A stretch of 64,000 bases of DNA from Actinomycetospora sp. NBRC 106375 (lineage in GTDB: Bacteria; Actinomycetota; Actinomycetes; Mycobacteriales; Pseudonocardiaceae). Under the pieces are notes generated by a model. The model searched no databases. It worked only from the letters and a program-made list of their open reading frames with translations, and was not told the origin of the DNA. Positions 44,498 through 53,376 of the stretch are shown here, one piece after another. The position numbers and the translations under genes were made by a program. The stretch is taken from assembly GCF_030269665.1 (NCBI RefSeq), contig NZ_BSTS01000003.1, forward strand, positions 1 through 64,000, in the 5' to 3' direction. The first letter of the stretch is position 1; every line of letters starts with the position of its first letter.

Positions 44498-45631
44498 ATG
44501 TCGCAACCCCCGCTGCACCTGCGCGGCGTGCTGCTCGACGGCACCGCGGAGGGCGAGCACGTCGGCGAGCTGTGGGTCACCACCGACGGGCGCGTCAGCC
44601 TCGACCCGGTGCCCGACGCGCAGACCGTCGCCGACGGCGCCTGGATCCTGCCGGGCCTCGTCGACGCCCACTGTCACGTCGGCATCGGGGCCGACGGGCC
44701 GGCCGAGCTCGAGGAGGCGCGCGAGCAGGGCCACACCGACGCCGCCGCCGGCGCGCTGCTGCTGCGCGACTGCGGCAGCCCGATCGACACCCGCCCGCTC
44801 GACGACGACCCGCGCATGCCCGAGATCGTCCGCGCCGGGCGCCACCTCGCGCGCCCGAAGCGCTACATCCGCGGACTGCCGGTCGACGTCGAGCCCGACG
44901 AGCTCCCGGCCGCGGTCGCCGAACAGGCACGCGCGAACCCGTGGGTGAAGCTCGTCGGCGACTGGATCGAGCGCGGCGCCGGCGACCTCGCCCCGCTCTG
45001 GCCCGAGGACGTCCTGCGCGCCGCGATCGACGCGGCGCACGCGGTGGGGGCGCGGGTCACCGCCCACGTCTTCGGCGAGGACGCGCTGCCCGGGCTCATC
45101 GGCGCCGGGATCGACGGGATCGAGCACGGCACCGGCCTGACCGACGACACGATCGCGATGATGGCCGAGCGGGGCACGGTCCTCGTCCCGACGATGATCA
45201 ATCTCGACAACTTCCCGCTGTTCGCCGAGGCGGCCGGCGACAAGTTCCCGCGCTACGGCGCCCACATGCGGGAGCTCCACGCCCGCGCGCCCCGGACGAT
45301 CGCCGCGGCGATCGAGGCCGGCGTCCCGGTCTTCGCGGGCACCGACGCCGGCGGCGGCGTCGAGCACGGGCGCATCGTCGACGAGATCGCGGCGCTGGCG
45401 GACGTCGGTCTCGGGCCCGCGCGCGCCGTGGCGGCGGCCTGCGGCGCGGCCCGTGACTGGTTGCGCCGGCCGGGGCTGACCGACGGCGCGCCCGCCGACC
45501 TGATCGTCGTCGACGACGACCCGCGCGCCGACCTCGACGTGCTGCGGCGCCCGTCGCTGGTCCTGCGGGCGGGCACCGCGCTGTCGTGGCTCAGGTCCGC
45601 GCGGGCAGCCGGCGCGAGAGATCAGCGGTGA
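44498..45631 (+). CDS. Amidohydrolase-family metal-dependent hydrolase
   Basis: The 377-residue protein is an amidohydrolase-superfamily TIM-barrel enzyme. The N-terminal metal motif ILPGLVDAHCHVGIG holds the HxH pair, VKLVGDWIERGAG is near the bridging lysine position, VTAHVFGED and GIEHGTGL give the later histidines, and VPVFAGTDAGGGVEHGRIV supplies the aspartate. GAPADLIVVDDDPRADLDVL is the usual end of imidazolonepropionase-type members. The substrate is unknown. A similar gene (Rv2915c) lies in the same place between glnD and ffh-rpsP genes in mycobacteria. Confidence 0.88.
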   Translation: MSQPPLHLRGVLLDGTAEGEHVGELWVTTDGRVSLDPVPDAQTVADGAWILPGLVDAHCHVGIGADGPAELEEAREQGHTDAAAGALLLRDCGSPIDTRPLDDDPRMPEIVRAGRHLARPKRYIRGLPVDVEPDELPAAVAEQARANPWVKLVGDWIERGAGDLAPLWPEDVLRAAIDAAHAVGARVTAHVFGEDALPGLIGAGIDGIEHGTGLTDDTIAMMAERGTVLVPTMINLDNFPLFAEAAGDKFPRYGAHMRELHARAPRTIAAAIEAGVPVFAGTDAGGGVEHGRIVDEIAALADVGLGPARAVAAACGAARDWLRRPGLTDGAPADLIVVDDDPRADLDVLRRPSLVLRAGTALSWLRSARAAGARDQR

Positions 45632-45703
45632 GGTGATCGACGCGAGGGACACGCCCACCACGAAGGTCACGGCGCTGAGCAGCATCGCCGACCCGGCCGG
45701 TCC

Positions 45704-45709
45704 TAGGGT
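45704..45709 (+). promoter_or_regulatory. -10 element (TAGGGT) for a leaderless pxpA mRNA
   Basis: TAGGGT ends exactly 7 bases before the GTG at 45717. This supports GTG 45717 over the in-frame GTG at 45633. Confidence 0.5.
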
Positions 45710-45716
45710 GGGCGCC

Positions 45717-46469
45717 GTGGCGACCCTCGACCTCAACGCCGACCTCGCCGAGGGCTTCGGCATCTGGGCGCTCACCGACGACGACGCCCTGCTCGACGTC
45801 GTGACCTCGGCGAACGTGGCGTGCGGCTTCCACGCGGGCGATCCCGCGACCATGCGCCGCGTCTGCGAGCGCGCCGTGGAGCGCGGTGTGACGATCGGCG
45901 CCCAGGTGTCGTACCGCGACCTCGCCGGGTTCGGCCGCCGCTTCGTCGACGCCGACCCGACCGAGCTCGCCGCGGACCTGCTCTACCAGGTCGGCGCGCT
46001 GCGTGAGTTCGCCCGCGCGGCCGGGGGAGAGGTGGCCTACCTCAAGCCCCACGGCGCCCTCTACAACGCCGTCGTGCACCACGACGCCCAGGCCGGCGCC
46101 GTGGTCGAGGCCGCGGGTCTCGCGGGGCTGCCGGTGCTGGGGCTGCCGGGCTCGCGGTTCCTCGCCCGCGCGCAGGAGGCCGGGCTCACCACCCACGCCG
46201 AGGCGTTCGGCGACCGCGGCTACACCCCGGAGGGCACCCTCGTGCCGCGCCGCGAGCCCGGGGCCCTGCTCCCGGACGCCGACGCCGTCGTCGAGCGCGC
46301 TCGCCGTCTCGCCACCGACGGCGTCGTCGTGGCGGTCGACGGCACCGAGATCCCCACCCGGGCCGCCTCCCTGTGCCTGCACGGCGACAGCCCCGGCGCG
46401 GTGGCCTCGGCGCGCCGCGTGGCCGAGGCCCTGCGCGACGCCGGCGTCACCCTGGCGCCGTTCGCCTGA
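45717..46469 (+). CDS. pxpA: 5-oxoprolinase subunit A (LamB/YcsF family)
   Basis: The 250-residue protein matches the LamB/YcsF family, shown in Bacillus subtilis to be subunit A of the ATP-dependent 5-oxoprolinase Pxp[76 protein letters not shown] and [17 protein letters not shown] are family signatures. The length fits exactly if GTG 45717 is used. pxpB and pxpC are not in the window, so the gene may act with partners elsewhere or alone. Confidence 0.93.
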   Translation: MATLDLNADLAEGFGIWALTDDDALLDVVTSANVACGFHAGDPATMRRVCERAVERGVTIGAQVSYRDLAGFGRRFVDADPTELAADLLYQVGALREFARAAGGEVAYLKPHGALYNAVVHHDAQAGAVVEAAGLAGLPVLGLPGSRFLARAQEAGLTTHAEAFGDRGYTPEGTLVPRREPGALLPDADAVVERARRLATDGVVVAVDGTEIPTRAASLCLHGDSPGAVASARRVAEALRDAGVTLAPFA

Positions 46470-46481
46470 CCTGCCGTCTGG

Positions 46482-46487
46482 CACAAT
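46482..46487 (+). promoter_or_regulatory. -10 element (CACAAT) of the rpsP operon
   Basis: CACAAT in the context TCTGGCACAATCG, about 130 bases before rpsP. The leader 46488-46615 is GC-rich and has no gene. Confidence 0.45.
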
Positions 46488-46615
46488 CGACGAGCTGCCG
46501 TGACCGCGCCCTCCCGGGGCGCGGAGCCACGACCGCGCACGAGCGGGCACGCCGTCCCGGAGGTTCCTCCTCGGCGGGGCGGCCCCGAACGCATCGACCG
46601 AGGAGTTCCCCAGCA

Positions 46616-46972
46616 GTGGCTGTCAAGATCAAGCTCGCCCGCATCGGCAAGATCCGCGAGCCGCACTACCGCGTCGTCATCGCCGACGCGAAGAACCGTC
46701 GCGACGGTCGCGTCATCGAGACGATCGGCGAGTACCACCCGAAGAGCGACCCGAGCGTCATCAAGATCGACTCGGAGCGCGCGCAGTACTGGCTCGGGGT
46801 CGGCGCGATCCCCACCGAGCCGGTGCACGGCCTGCTCAAGGTCACCGGCGACTGGCAGAAGTTCAAGGGCCTCCCGGGCGCCGAGGGCAAGCTGAAGCCG
46901 CAGCCGGAGAAGGTCGACAAGCAGGCCCGCTTCAACGAGGAGCTGGCCAAGGTTTCCGGCTCCGCGGAGTGA
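46616..46972 (+). CDS. rpsP: 30S ribosomal protein S16
   Basis: The 118-residue protein starts [20 protein letters not shown] and continues with [20 protein letters not shown], diagnostic of S16. A lysine-rich C-terminal extension ([20 protein letters not shown]) goes beyond the ~85-residue core, as in many actinomycetes. The GTG at 46616 is preceded by AGGAG. Its stop overlaps the khpA start. Confidence 0.97.
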   Translation: MAVKIKLARIGKIREPHYRVVIADAKNRRDGRVIETIGEYHPKSDPSVIKIDSERAQYWLGVGAIPTEPVHGLLKVTGDWQKFKGLPGAEGKLKPQPEKVDKQARFNEELAKVSGSAE

Positions 46973-47208
46973 GCGAGCTCGCCGAGGCGCTCGAGCACCT
47001 CGTGCGCGGCATCGTCGCCCACCCCGACGAGGTCGCGGTCGACCTCGTCACCAACCGCCGTGGCCGCACGCTCGAGGTCCGGGTGCACCCCGACGACCTC
47101 GGGAAGGTGATCGGCCGCAACGGCCGCACGGCCACCGCCCTGCGCACGGTCGTGGGCGGCATCGGCGGGCGCGGCGTGCGCGTCGACGTGGTCGACACCG
47201 ACCGCTGA
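46969..47208 (+). CDS. khpA: KH-domain RNA-binding protein (KhpA/YlqC)
   Basis: The 79-residue protein is a single KH domain. [20 protein letters not shown] contains the GxxG RNA-binding loop (GRNG). It usually pairs with KhpB and helps post-transcriptional control or ribosome assembly. The GTG at 46969 overlaps the rpsP stop by four bases. The rpsP-KH-rimM order matches mycobacteria (Rv2909c-Rv2907c). Confidence 0.95.
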   Translation: MSELAEALEHLVRGIVAHPDEVAVDLVTNRRGRTLEVRVHPDDLGKVIGRNGRTATALRTVVGGIGGRGVRVDVVDTDR

Positions 47209-47225
47209 CCCCGAGCGTCGACACC

Positions 47226-47762
47226 GTGACCGCGCCGTCCGACGACCGCATCGTCGGTCGGGTCCTCAAGGCCCACGGCCTGCGCGGAGAGCTCGTCGTC
47301 GAGCCCCGTACCGACAACGTCGAGGCCCGGTTCGCCCCGGGCACGGTGCTGTCGGTGCGGGGCTCGCGGCACTCCCGGGTCACCGTGGTCGCCGCGCGCC
47401 GTCACGGTGACCGCCTGCTCGTGACCGTCGAAGGGGTCGGCGACCGTGACGGTGCCGAGGCACTGCGCAGCGCCGAGCTCACCGCCCCCGCGCTGGACGA
47501 CGACCCCGACGACCCCGACGAGTTCCACGACCACCAGCTCGAGGGGCTCACGGCGGTGCTCGCCGACGGCACGACCGTCGGCACCGTCACCGCGGTCCTG
47601 CACGGCGCCGGCGGGGAACTGCTGGCGATCGAGCGCCCGGATGCCGAGGAGGCGCTCGTGCCGTTCGTGGCCGCGATCGTCACCGAGGTCGACGTCCCCG
47701 GCGGCCGGCTCGTCCTCGACCCGCCCGAGGGGCTCCTCGACGGCTCCGCCGACGACGGGTAG
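47226..47762 (+). CDS. rimM: Ribosome maturation factor RimM
   Basis: The 178-residue protein assists 30S head maturation by binding S19 and 16S rRNA. The N-terminal domain begins DRIVGRVLKAHGLRGELVVE. A PRC-barrel domain follows (EFHDHQLEGLTAVLADGTTV, LLAIERPDAEEALVPFVAAI, VPGGRLVLDPPEGLLD). The second domain is preceded by an acidic DDDPDDPDEF insert. A GTG at 47226 starts it, 17 bases after khpA. trmD, usually next, is separated here by an opposing gene. Confidence 0.96.
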   Translation: MTAPSDDRIVGRVLKAHGLRGELVVEPRTDNVEARFAPGTVLSVRGSRHSRVTVVAARRHGDRLLVTVEGVGDRDGAEALRSAELTAPALDDDPDDPDEFHDHQLEGLTAVLADGTTVGTVTAVLHGAGGELLAIERPDAEEALVPFVAAIVTEVDVPGGRLVLDPPEGLLDGSADDG

Positions 47763-47765
47763 GGC

Positions 47766-48497
47766 TCACTCCTCCTCGGTCGGCACGCCCACCGCCAGCA
47801 CACCGGGCAGTTCGGAGAGCTCACCGGACAGCGTGTCCAGCCCCCCGTGCCCGGTCAGCGAGAGCGTCACCGAGGCGGTGCGCGTCCCGGCCGGGTCGTC
47901 AGGAGCCCCACCGTCCTCGCGGTCGACGTGCATGCCGGCGACGGCGAACCCCCGCTCGGTGCACACCGTGAGCACCGCGCGGAGCACACCCCGGCCGTCG
48001 TGGTAGGAGATCGTGACGTCCCGCGGGATCGTCGAGGACTCCGTGACGAGGCGCGCGAGCGGGCGGTACCCGCGGGTGACGAGGTAGTGCACGGCGGTCC
48101 CGGCGACGGCGAGCAGCGGCAGGCCCGCACCGCACGCGGTGCCGACCGCGGCGGCCGCCCAGACCGTCGCCGCCGTGGTGAGCCCGCGGACGGCGTCGCG
48201 GCGCACGAAGATCAGCCCGCCCCCGATGAACCCGATCCCGGACACGATCTGCGCCGCGACGCGCGAGGGGTCGAGGGAGATGTGCTCCATCCCGAGCAGG
48301 TCGGAGAAGCCGTACTTCGAGATGAGCATGAACGCCGCCGACCCGACGCCGACGAGCGTGTGGGTGCGCAGGCCGGCGCTCTTCGCGGCACGCTCGCGCT
48401 CGAGGCCGATGAGGGTGCACAGCACGAGCGCGAGGCCCAGGGGCGCGAGCAGGCGCCACTCCTGCGGGTAGGACAGGAACTGCTCCACCCTCGCCAC
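47766..48497 (-). CDS. MgtC/SapB-family membrane protein
   Basis: The 243-residue protein has five hydrophobic segments in its first ~145 residues, with LALVLCTLIGLERERAAKSA, RTHTLVGVGSAAFMLISKYG, QIVSGIGFIGGGLIFVRRDA and VRGLTTAATVWAAAAVGTAC, the hallmark MgtC motifs. A soluble C-terminal ACT-like domain follows (VTISYHDGRGVLRAVLTVCT). MgtC proteins support growth at low magnesium and inhibit or tune F-type ATP synthase; this one's role is untested. It lies opposite to, and inside, the rimM-trmD operon. Confidence 0.92.
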   Translation of the reverse strand: MARVEQFLSYPQEWRLLAPLGLALVLCTLIGLERERAAKSAGLRTHTLVGVGSAAFMLISKYGFSDLLGMEHISLDPSRVAAQIVSGIGFIGGGLIFVRRDAVRGLTTAATVWAAAAVGTACGAGLPLLAVAGTAVHYLVTRGYRPLARLVTESSTIPRDVTISYHDGRGVLRAVLTVCTERGFAVAGMHVDREDGGAPDDPAGTRTASVTLSLTGHGGLDTLSGELSELPGVLAVGVPTEEE

Positions 48498-48532
48498 CCC
48501 CTTCGCGTCCGGCCGGGGCAGGATCGTGCCCG

Positions 48533-49300
48533 ATGCGCATCGACGTCGTCACGATCTTCCCGGGCTACCTCGCGCCGCTCGACGAGGCCCTCGTCGGCCG
48601 GGCGCGGCGGGCCGGCCTGCTCGACGTGCGCGTCCACGACCTGCGGCGATGGGCCAGCGGGGTCCACAAGGCCGTGGACGATGCACCCTACGGCGGCGGC
48701 CCGGGGATGCTCATGACGGCACCGGTGTGGGGGGCGGCGCTCGACGAGGTCACCGGGTCGGGGGAGGGCTCCCCGCGGCTGCTCGTGCCGACCCCGGCGG
48801 GGGCGCCGCTGACCCAGGCGCGCGTCGCCGGGTGGGCGGGGGAGCCGTGGCTGGTGATCGCGTGCGGACGCTACGAGGGCATCGACGCCCGGGTGCTCGA
48901 CGACGCCGCGACCCGGATGCCCGTCGAGGAGGTCTCGCTCGGCGACTACGTGCTCGCGGGCGGGGAGGTGGCCGCGCTCGTCGTCGTCGAGGCGGTCTCG
49001 CGCCTGGTGCCGGGCGTGCTCGGGAACCCGGAGTCGGCGGAGCTGGACAGCTTCTCGGACGGCCTGTTGGAGGCGCCCGCGTACACGCGCCCCGAGACCT
49101 GGCGCGCGCGCGACGTCCCCGAGGTGCTCCGGGGCGGCAACCACGCCGCCGTCGCGCGGTGGCGCCGGGACCGCTCGCTGGAGCGCACCGCCGCCGTGCG
49201 GCCCGACCTCCTCGACGCGCTGCTCGCCCGCCACGGGCCGCGCGCCTTCGACGCCCGCGACCGCGAGGTGCTCGCGGCGAGCGGGTACGACCCGCCCTGA
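48533..49300 (+). CDS. trmD: tRNA guanine-37 N1-methyltransferase TrmD
   Basis: The 255-residue SPOUT enzyme methylates G37 in tRNAs to prevent frameshifting. RIDVVTIFPGYLAPLDEALV, ASGVHKAVDDAPYGGGPGML, VIACGRYEGIDARVLDD and VSLGDYVLAGGEVAALVVVE form the trefoil-knot SAM site. NPESAELDSFSDGLLEAPAY and the C-terminal GNHAAVARWRRD complete the family pattern. CAGGAT ends 8 bases before the ATG with no Shine-Dalgarno, so trmD probably has its own leaderless promoter. That makes sense because the upstream mgtC-like gene runs the other way. Confidence 0.96.
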   Translation: MRIDVVTIFPGYLAPLDEALVGRARRAGLLDVRVHDLRRWASGVHKAVDDAPYGGGPGMLMTAPVWGAALDEVTGSGEGSPRLLVPTPAGAPLTQARVAGWAGEPWLVIACGRYEGIDARVLDDAATRMPVEEVSLGDYVLAGGEVAALVVVEAVSRLVPGVLGNPESAELDSFSDGLLEAPAYTRPETWRARDVPEVLRGGNHAAVARWRRDRSLERTAAVRPDLLDALLARHGPRAFDARDREVLAASGYDPP

Positions 49301-49474
49301 GGAGCGCGACGGGCGGCATGGCAGACTGGGGAGGTTGCCGCGGACGGCGCACGGCCCGATCGGGGTCGGTGAGCGCCGGTCCGCTGCCCGAGAAGCCATC
49401 CCGGTCGGCAGCACACGGACGCCCGCCCCGCGGGGTCCGTCGCGCCGGCCCGTGAGACCGCGAGGACGCTGACG

Positions 49475-49834
49475 ATGAACGCCCTGGACGAGCTCGACGC
49501 CAAGTCGCTGCGCTCCGACATCCCGGACTTCCGTGCCGGGGACACCGTGAAGGTGCACGTCCGGGTCATCGAGGGTTCACGCTCTCGTGTACAGGTCTTC
49601 CAGGGTGTCGTGATCCGCCGCCACGGTGGCGGCCTGCGCGAGACGTTCACCGTCCGCAAGGTCTCCTTCGGCGTCGGGGTGGAGCGCACCTTCCCGGTGC
49701 ACTCCCCGAACATCGCGGAGATCGAGGTCGTCACGCGCGGTGACGTCCGACGCGCCAAGCTCTACTACCTCCGTGAGCGTCGGGGCAAGGCCGCGAAGAT
49801 TCGCGAGAAGCGCGAGACCACGCCGGCTTCCTGA
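49475..49834 (+). CDS. rplS: 50S ribosomal protein L19
   Basis: The 119-residue protein has the L19 pattern: [60 protein letters not shown] and [25 protein letters not shown] lies upstream of the ATG. The 174-bp gap after trmD has a CAGACT -10-like hexamer at 49322-49327, so a leader of about 140 bases precedes rplS and may carry autoregulation. Confidence 0.97.
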   Translation: MNALDELDAKSLRSDIPDFRAGDTVKVHVRVIEGSRSRVQVFQGVVIRRHGGGLRETFTVRKVSFGVGVERTFPVHSPNIAEIEVVTRGDVRRAKLYYLRERRGKAAKIREKRETTPAS

Positions 49835-49853
49835 GCCGACGGCCCCGGTCTCC

Positions 49854-49859
49854 TAACCT
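49854..49859 (+). promoter_or_regulatory. -10 element (TAACCT) for a leaderless lepB mRNA
   Basis: TAACCT ends exactly 7 bases before the GTG at 49867; no Shine-Dalgarno is present. It gives lepB-rnhB-DUF2469 a promoter separate from rplS. Confidence 0.5.
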
Positions 49860-49866
49860 GAAGCGC

Positions 49867-51993
49867 GTGCGCCCCCAGGAGCCCTCCGTGCCCCCGTACC
49901 GGAGTTCCGGCGCGGGCACCGATCCGAGCCGTGACGGCCGGTCGGGCCCGGGCGGTGTCGACGGCTACGGCGGGCGTGCGCCGGCCCACGCGCGACCGGA
50001 CGACGACCAGGGTCCGGACGACCCCTACGGCGACATCCCGGCGCCCACCCGCGGCGGGCAGGCGCCCTACGGCGCCTCCGGCTGGTCGGGATCGGACGCG
50101 CCGGGCGACGGCTACGGCACCCCCGACCTGCCCCCGTACGGCGGGCCGAGCTACGAGACGTCGGGGCTGTCGGGCGAGTACTCCGCCGGATCCTCCTTCT
50201 CCGAGAGCAACGGCTACGGCGGCAGCGGGTCCGGTGGCGGCCACGGAGCGGGTCACGGGACCGGCCTGGGCGGCGGCTACGACCCCGGCTACGGCGGCGG
50301 ACACGGTCCGAGCAACGGGTACGGCACCGGTCCGGACGACGGGCGCCGGGCCGCCCCCGGCGCACCGGGCCCGAGGTACGGCGCTCCCGAGCCGGGCGGG
50401 CCCTCGCGGCCGGACGAGCCGTCGCGGGCTCCCTCCGGCCCGCCGTGGGGGGCTCCCAGCGGCGTCCCGGCGGCTCCGGCTCAGGGCGGTCCCCGACCGC
50501 CCGGCCCGCCCGCGGGCGTGCCGTACCCGCCGCCGCAGGGTCCTCCCCCGCACAGTGGGGCGGCGAACGGCGCGGGCCCCGGCGGCGTGAACGGTGCGGC
50601 GCCCGGCGGCATGAACGGCGCGAACGGTGCGGGCCCCGGCGGCATGAACGGCGCGGCGCCCGGCGGCGCGAACGGCGCGGCGCCCTACGGCCAGGGCGGC
50701 CAGGGCGGTCAGGGCGGTCAGGGCGGTCCGGGCGGTCCCGGCGGTCCCGGCGGTCCGGGTCAGGCGGGTCCGGCGCGCCCGTCCGGCCCCGCGGGGCCGG
50801 CGGCCGCGGGTGGTCCCAGCCCCGGCGGGGACGCCGACTCGTCCTCGTCCGCCACGGGGAGCGCGTCCGACAGCGGCCTCGCGGGCGCCGACGGCTTCGC
50901 CTCCCGGCCCCCCAAGCCGCGGGATCCCGCGACCACCGGCAGCACGGCCACCACGACCGTCACCCAGACCGCCGGAGCGAGCCCCGGGCGGCACCGGCGG
51001 GGTCTGGCGGACGCCGGCCACGACGGGGACGGCCCGGAGGACGGCGACGAGCCCGAGAGCGGTCCGGGTCGGTCCGGGCGCCACGGGAGCAGCGGCCCCG
51101 GGCGGACGACCAAGAAGAAGAAGCGCAAGGGCTCGTTCTGGCGCGAGCTGCCGTTGCTCATCGTCGTCGCGGTGGTGCTGACGTTCGTCATCCAGACGTT
51201 CCTGGCGCGGATCTACGTGATCCCGTCGGCGTCGATGGAGCGCACGCTGCACGGGTGCAACGGCTGCGCCAACGACCGCGTCGCCGTCGACAAGATCACC
51301 TACCGGTTCTCGGGCCCGTCGCCGGGCGATGTCGTCGTGTTCCGCGGCCCGCCCTCCTGGGGCGCCAACGACGAGGTCTCGGGCGAGGAGCCCTCGGGCA
51401 ACGCGCTGGTCCGCGGCCTGCAGAGCGGGCTGTCGCTGGTCGGTCTCGCGCCGCCGAACGAGAAGGACTTCGTCAAGCGCGTCATCGCGACCGGTGGCCA
51501 GACCGTCGCCTGCTGCGACGCGCAGAACCGGGTGACCGTCGACGGCCGCCCGCTCAACGAGCCGTACATCTACTACCAGCCCAACCTGGGCCGGACGCAG
51601 GCCGACTTCGCGCCCGTGCGGGTGCCCGACGGCCAGCTGTGGGTCATGGGCGACAACCGCAACAACTCCGCGGACGCCCGCGTGCACGGACCGATCGGGG
51701 TCACCGACGTCATCGGCAAGGCGCGCGTCATCGTGCTGCCCGTCGGCCGGTGGGGTGGTGTGCCCGACACCGACCCGCAGGCCCAGCCGTCCGCGCTCGG
51801 CGCCCCGGCGTGGACCTCGGGTGCCCCGCTGGCGGCGGGTGTGCTCGTCGGGGTCCCGCTCGTCGGGGGGTCCCGACGCCTGCGACGTCGCTGGTCGGCC
51901 TACCACGGCGGCTCGCGGGCCCCGGACGACCCGGATCCGCTCGGCCCCGGTGACCGCGACGGTCCGCCACGGCCCGACCAGACCGGCCGGTGA
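49867..51993 (+). CDS. lepB: Signal peptidase I with a ~410-residue low-complexity N-terminus
   Basis: The 708-residue protein cleaves signal peptides from exported proteins. The catalytic half begins after a KKKKRK stop-transfer signal: a membrane helix (about 424-445, LPLLIVVAVVLTFVIQTFLA), the nucleophile Ser456 in IPSASMERTLHGC, the general-base Lys537 in FVKRVIATGGQTV, MGDNRNNSADARVHGPI, and a second C-terminal helix (about 640-660). Residues 1-410 are disordered, rich in Gly, Pro, Tyr and Asn (YGGRAP, GGPGGPGGPG, MNGANGAGPGG). Ordinary signal peptidases are 200-300 residues. rnhB overlaps its stop (GTGA). Confidence 0.93.
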   Translation: MRPQEPSVPPYRSSGAGTDPSRDGRSGPGGVDGYGGRAPAHARPDDDQGPDDPYGDIPAPTRGGQAPYGASGWSGSDAPGDGYGTPDLPPYGGPSYETSGLSGEYSAGSSFSESNGYGGSGSGGGHGAGHGTGLGGGYDPGYGGGHGPSNGYGTGPDDGRRAAPGAPGPRYGAPEPGGPSRPDEPSRAPSGPPWGAPSGVPAAPAQGGPRPPGPPAGVPYPPPQGPPPHSGAANGAGPGGVNGAAPGGMNGANGAGPGGMNGAAPGGANGAAPYGQGGQGGQGGQGGPGGPGGPGGPGQAGPARPSGPAGPAAAGGPSPGGDADSSSSATGSASDSGLAGADGFASRPPKPRDPATTGSTATTTVTQTAGASPGRHRRGLADAGHDGDGPEDGDEPESGPGRSGRHGSSGPGRTTKKKKRKGSFWRELPLLIVVAVVLTFVIQTFLARIYVIPSASMERTLHGCNGCANDRVAVDKITYRFSGPSPGDVVVFRGPPSWGANDEVSGEEPSGNALVRGLQSGLSLVGLAPPNEKDFVKRVIATGGQTVACCDAQNRVTVDGRPLNEPYIYYQPNLGRTQADFAPVRVPDGQLWVMGDNRNNSADARVHGPIGVTDVIGKARVIVLPVGRWGGVPDTDPQAQPSALGAPAWTSGAPLAAGVLVGVPLVGGSRRLRRRWSAYHGGSRAPDDPDPLGPGDRDGPPRPDQTGR

Positions 51994-52895
51994 CGGCCGG
52001 ACACGACGCGGGTCGTCGGCGCGGCAGCGGCCGGCCGACGGGGCGGCGCCCCGCCCGTCGGCGGGCTCCGCTGCCGCCGCGCACCGGCGTGCAGCCGCCG
52101 CGGGCGATCGTGCGCCGCAGCACCGAGAGCTGGGCGCTGCAGTCGGCGCTGGAGCGCCACGGGCTCGGTCCGGTCGTCGGTGTCGACGAGGCCGGGCGCG
52201 GGGCGTGTGCCGGCCCGCTGGCGGTCGCGGCCTGCATCCTGCGGCCGGGGGACGCCAAGCGTTTCGAGGGCCTGACCGACTCGAAGCTGCTCACCCACGA
52301 CGAGCGGGAGCGCTTCGCGACGATCATCCGGCGGCGCGCGCTCGACTGGCACGTCGTGCTCGTCGACCCGCCCGAGGTCGACCGCCGGGGCGTGCACGCG
52401 GCCAACATCGACGGGATGCGCCGCGCCGTCGCCCGCCTCGACGTGCGTCCCGGCTACGTCCTCACGGACGGGTTCCCGGTGTCGGGCTTCGGCGTGCCGG
52501 CCCTGGCGGTGCCCAAGGGCGACCTCGCCGCCGCGTGCGTGGCGGCGGCGTCGGTGCTGGCGAAGACCACCCGGGACCACCTGATGGCCGACCTCCACCA
52601 GAAGCGTCCGGAGTACGGCTTCGACCTCCACAAGGGCTACTGCACGCCGACGCACAACGCAGCGCTCACCGAGCACGGGCCCAGCGAGGACCACCGCTTC
52701 AGCTTCGTCAACGTCGCCGCGGCGGCGCGGGGCCGGAGCCTGGACGGGACGGTGGCCGGCGTGCGCCACAATGGAGCCGTGACCGTCGACGAGGCGTCCG
52801 CGGAGAGCGGGGAGGCCGACGAGCTGGTGGACCTGGAGGCGGCGCTCGGCCCCGAGGAGTACCCGGGGGACGCGCCGGAGGGGGGAGAGCGATGA
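51990..52895 (+). CDS. rnhB: Ribonuclease HII
   Basis: The 301-residue enzyme removes ribonucleotides from RNA-DNA hybrids. The metal-binding DEAGRGACAGPLAVAACILR is complete; further motifs are GLTDSKLLTHDERERFATII, VLTDGFPVSGFGVPALAVPK, and AASVLAKTTRDHLMADLHQK with YGFDLHKGYCTPTHNAAL. An N-terminal ~50-residue Arg/Gly/Pro extension and an acidic C-terminal tail (ESGEADELVDLEAALGPEEY) go beyond the ~200-residue core. Overlaps of four bases at each end couple it to lepB and the DUF2469 gene. Confidence 0.95.
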   Translation: MTAGHDAGRRRGSGRPTGRRPARRRAPLPPRTGVQPPRAIVRRSTESWALQSALERHGLGPVVGVDEAGRGACAGPLAVAACILRPGDAKRFEGLTDSKLLTHDERERFATIIRRRALDWHVVLVDPPEVDRRGVHAANIDGMRRAVARLDVRPGYVLTDGFPVSGFGVPALAVPKGDLAAACVAAASVLAKTTRDHLMADLHQKRPEYGFDLHKGYCTPTHNAALTEHGPSEDHRFSFVNVAAAARGRSLDGTVAGVRHNGAVTVDEASAESGEADELVDLEAALGPEEYPGDAPEGGER

Positions 52896-53212
52896 GCGCG
52901 GAGGATCTCGAGAAGTACGAGACCGACATGGAGCTGTCGCTCTACCGCGAGTACCGCGACATCGTCGCCCAGTTCTCCTACGTCGTGGAGACCGAGCGGC
53001 GCTTCTACCTGGCGAACTCGGTGGACGTCGCGGTGCGCAACGCCGACGGCGAGGTCTACTTCGAGGTCACCATGGCCGACGCCTGGGTCTGGGACATGTA
53101 CCGACCCGCGCGCTTCGTCAAGAACGTCCGCGTCGTGACGTTCAAGGACGTGAACGTCGAGGAGCTGGAGAAGCCCGACCTCCGCCTCGACGAGGGCCCG
53201 TTCAGCGGCTGA
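52892..53212 (+). CDS. DUF2469 family protein
   Basis: The 106-residue protein is the actinobacterial DUF2469 protein (Rv2901c-like): MSAEDLEKYETDMELSLYRE, FSYVVETERRFYLANSVDVA, and AWVWDMYRPARFVKNVRVVT. It is highly conserved and always found beside rnhB, but its function is unknown. Its ATG overlaps the rnhB stop (ATGA) after GGGGGGAGAG. Confidence 0.95.
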   Translation: MSAEDLEKYETDMELSLYREYRDIVAQFSYVVETERRFYLANSVDVAVRNADGEVYFEVTMADAWVWDMYRPARFVKNVRVVTFKDVNVEELEKPDLRLDEGPFSG

Positions 53213-53376
53213 CGCTGCCCCGGCCGGCTGTGCGCGGCCGCCACCACGGCATCGCTCCGTCCCCAGCCCGTCCGGTTGTCCCCAGGCGCGACATCGCTGC
53301 TGGAGCCCCGGTCCCCGTCCCCGCCACGCTCGGAGCCGCCGCCGGACCGCCCGGCGGCGGGGACGAGGGGCTGGGC

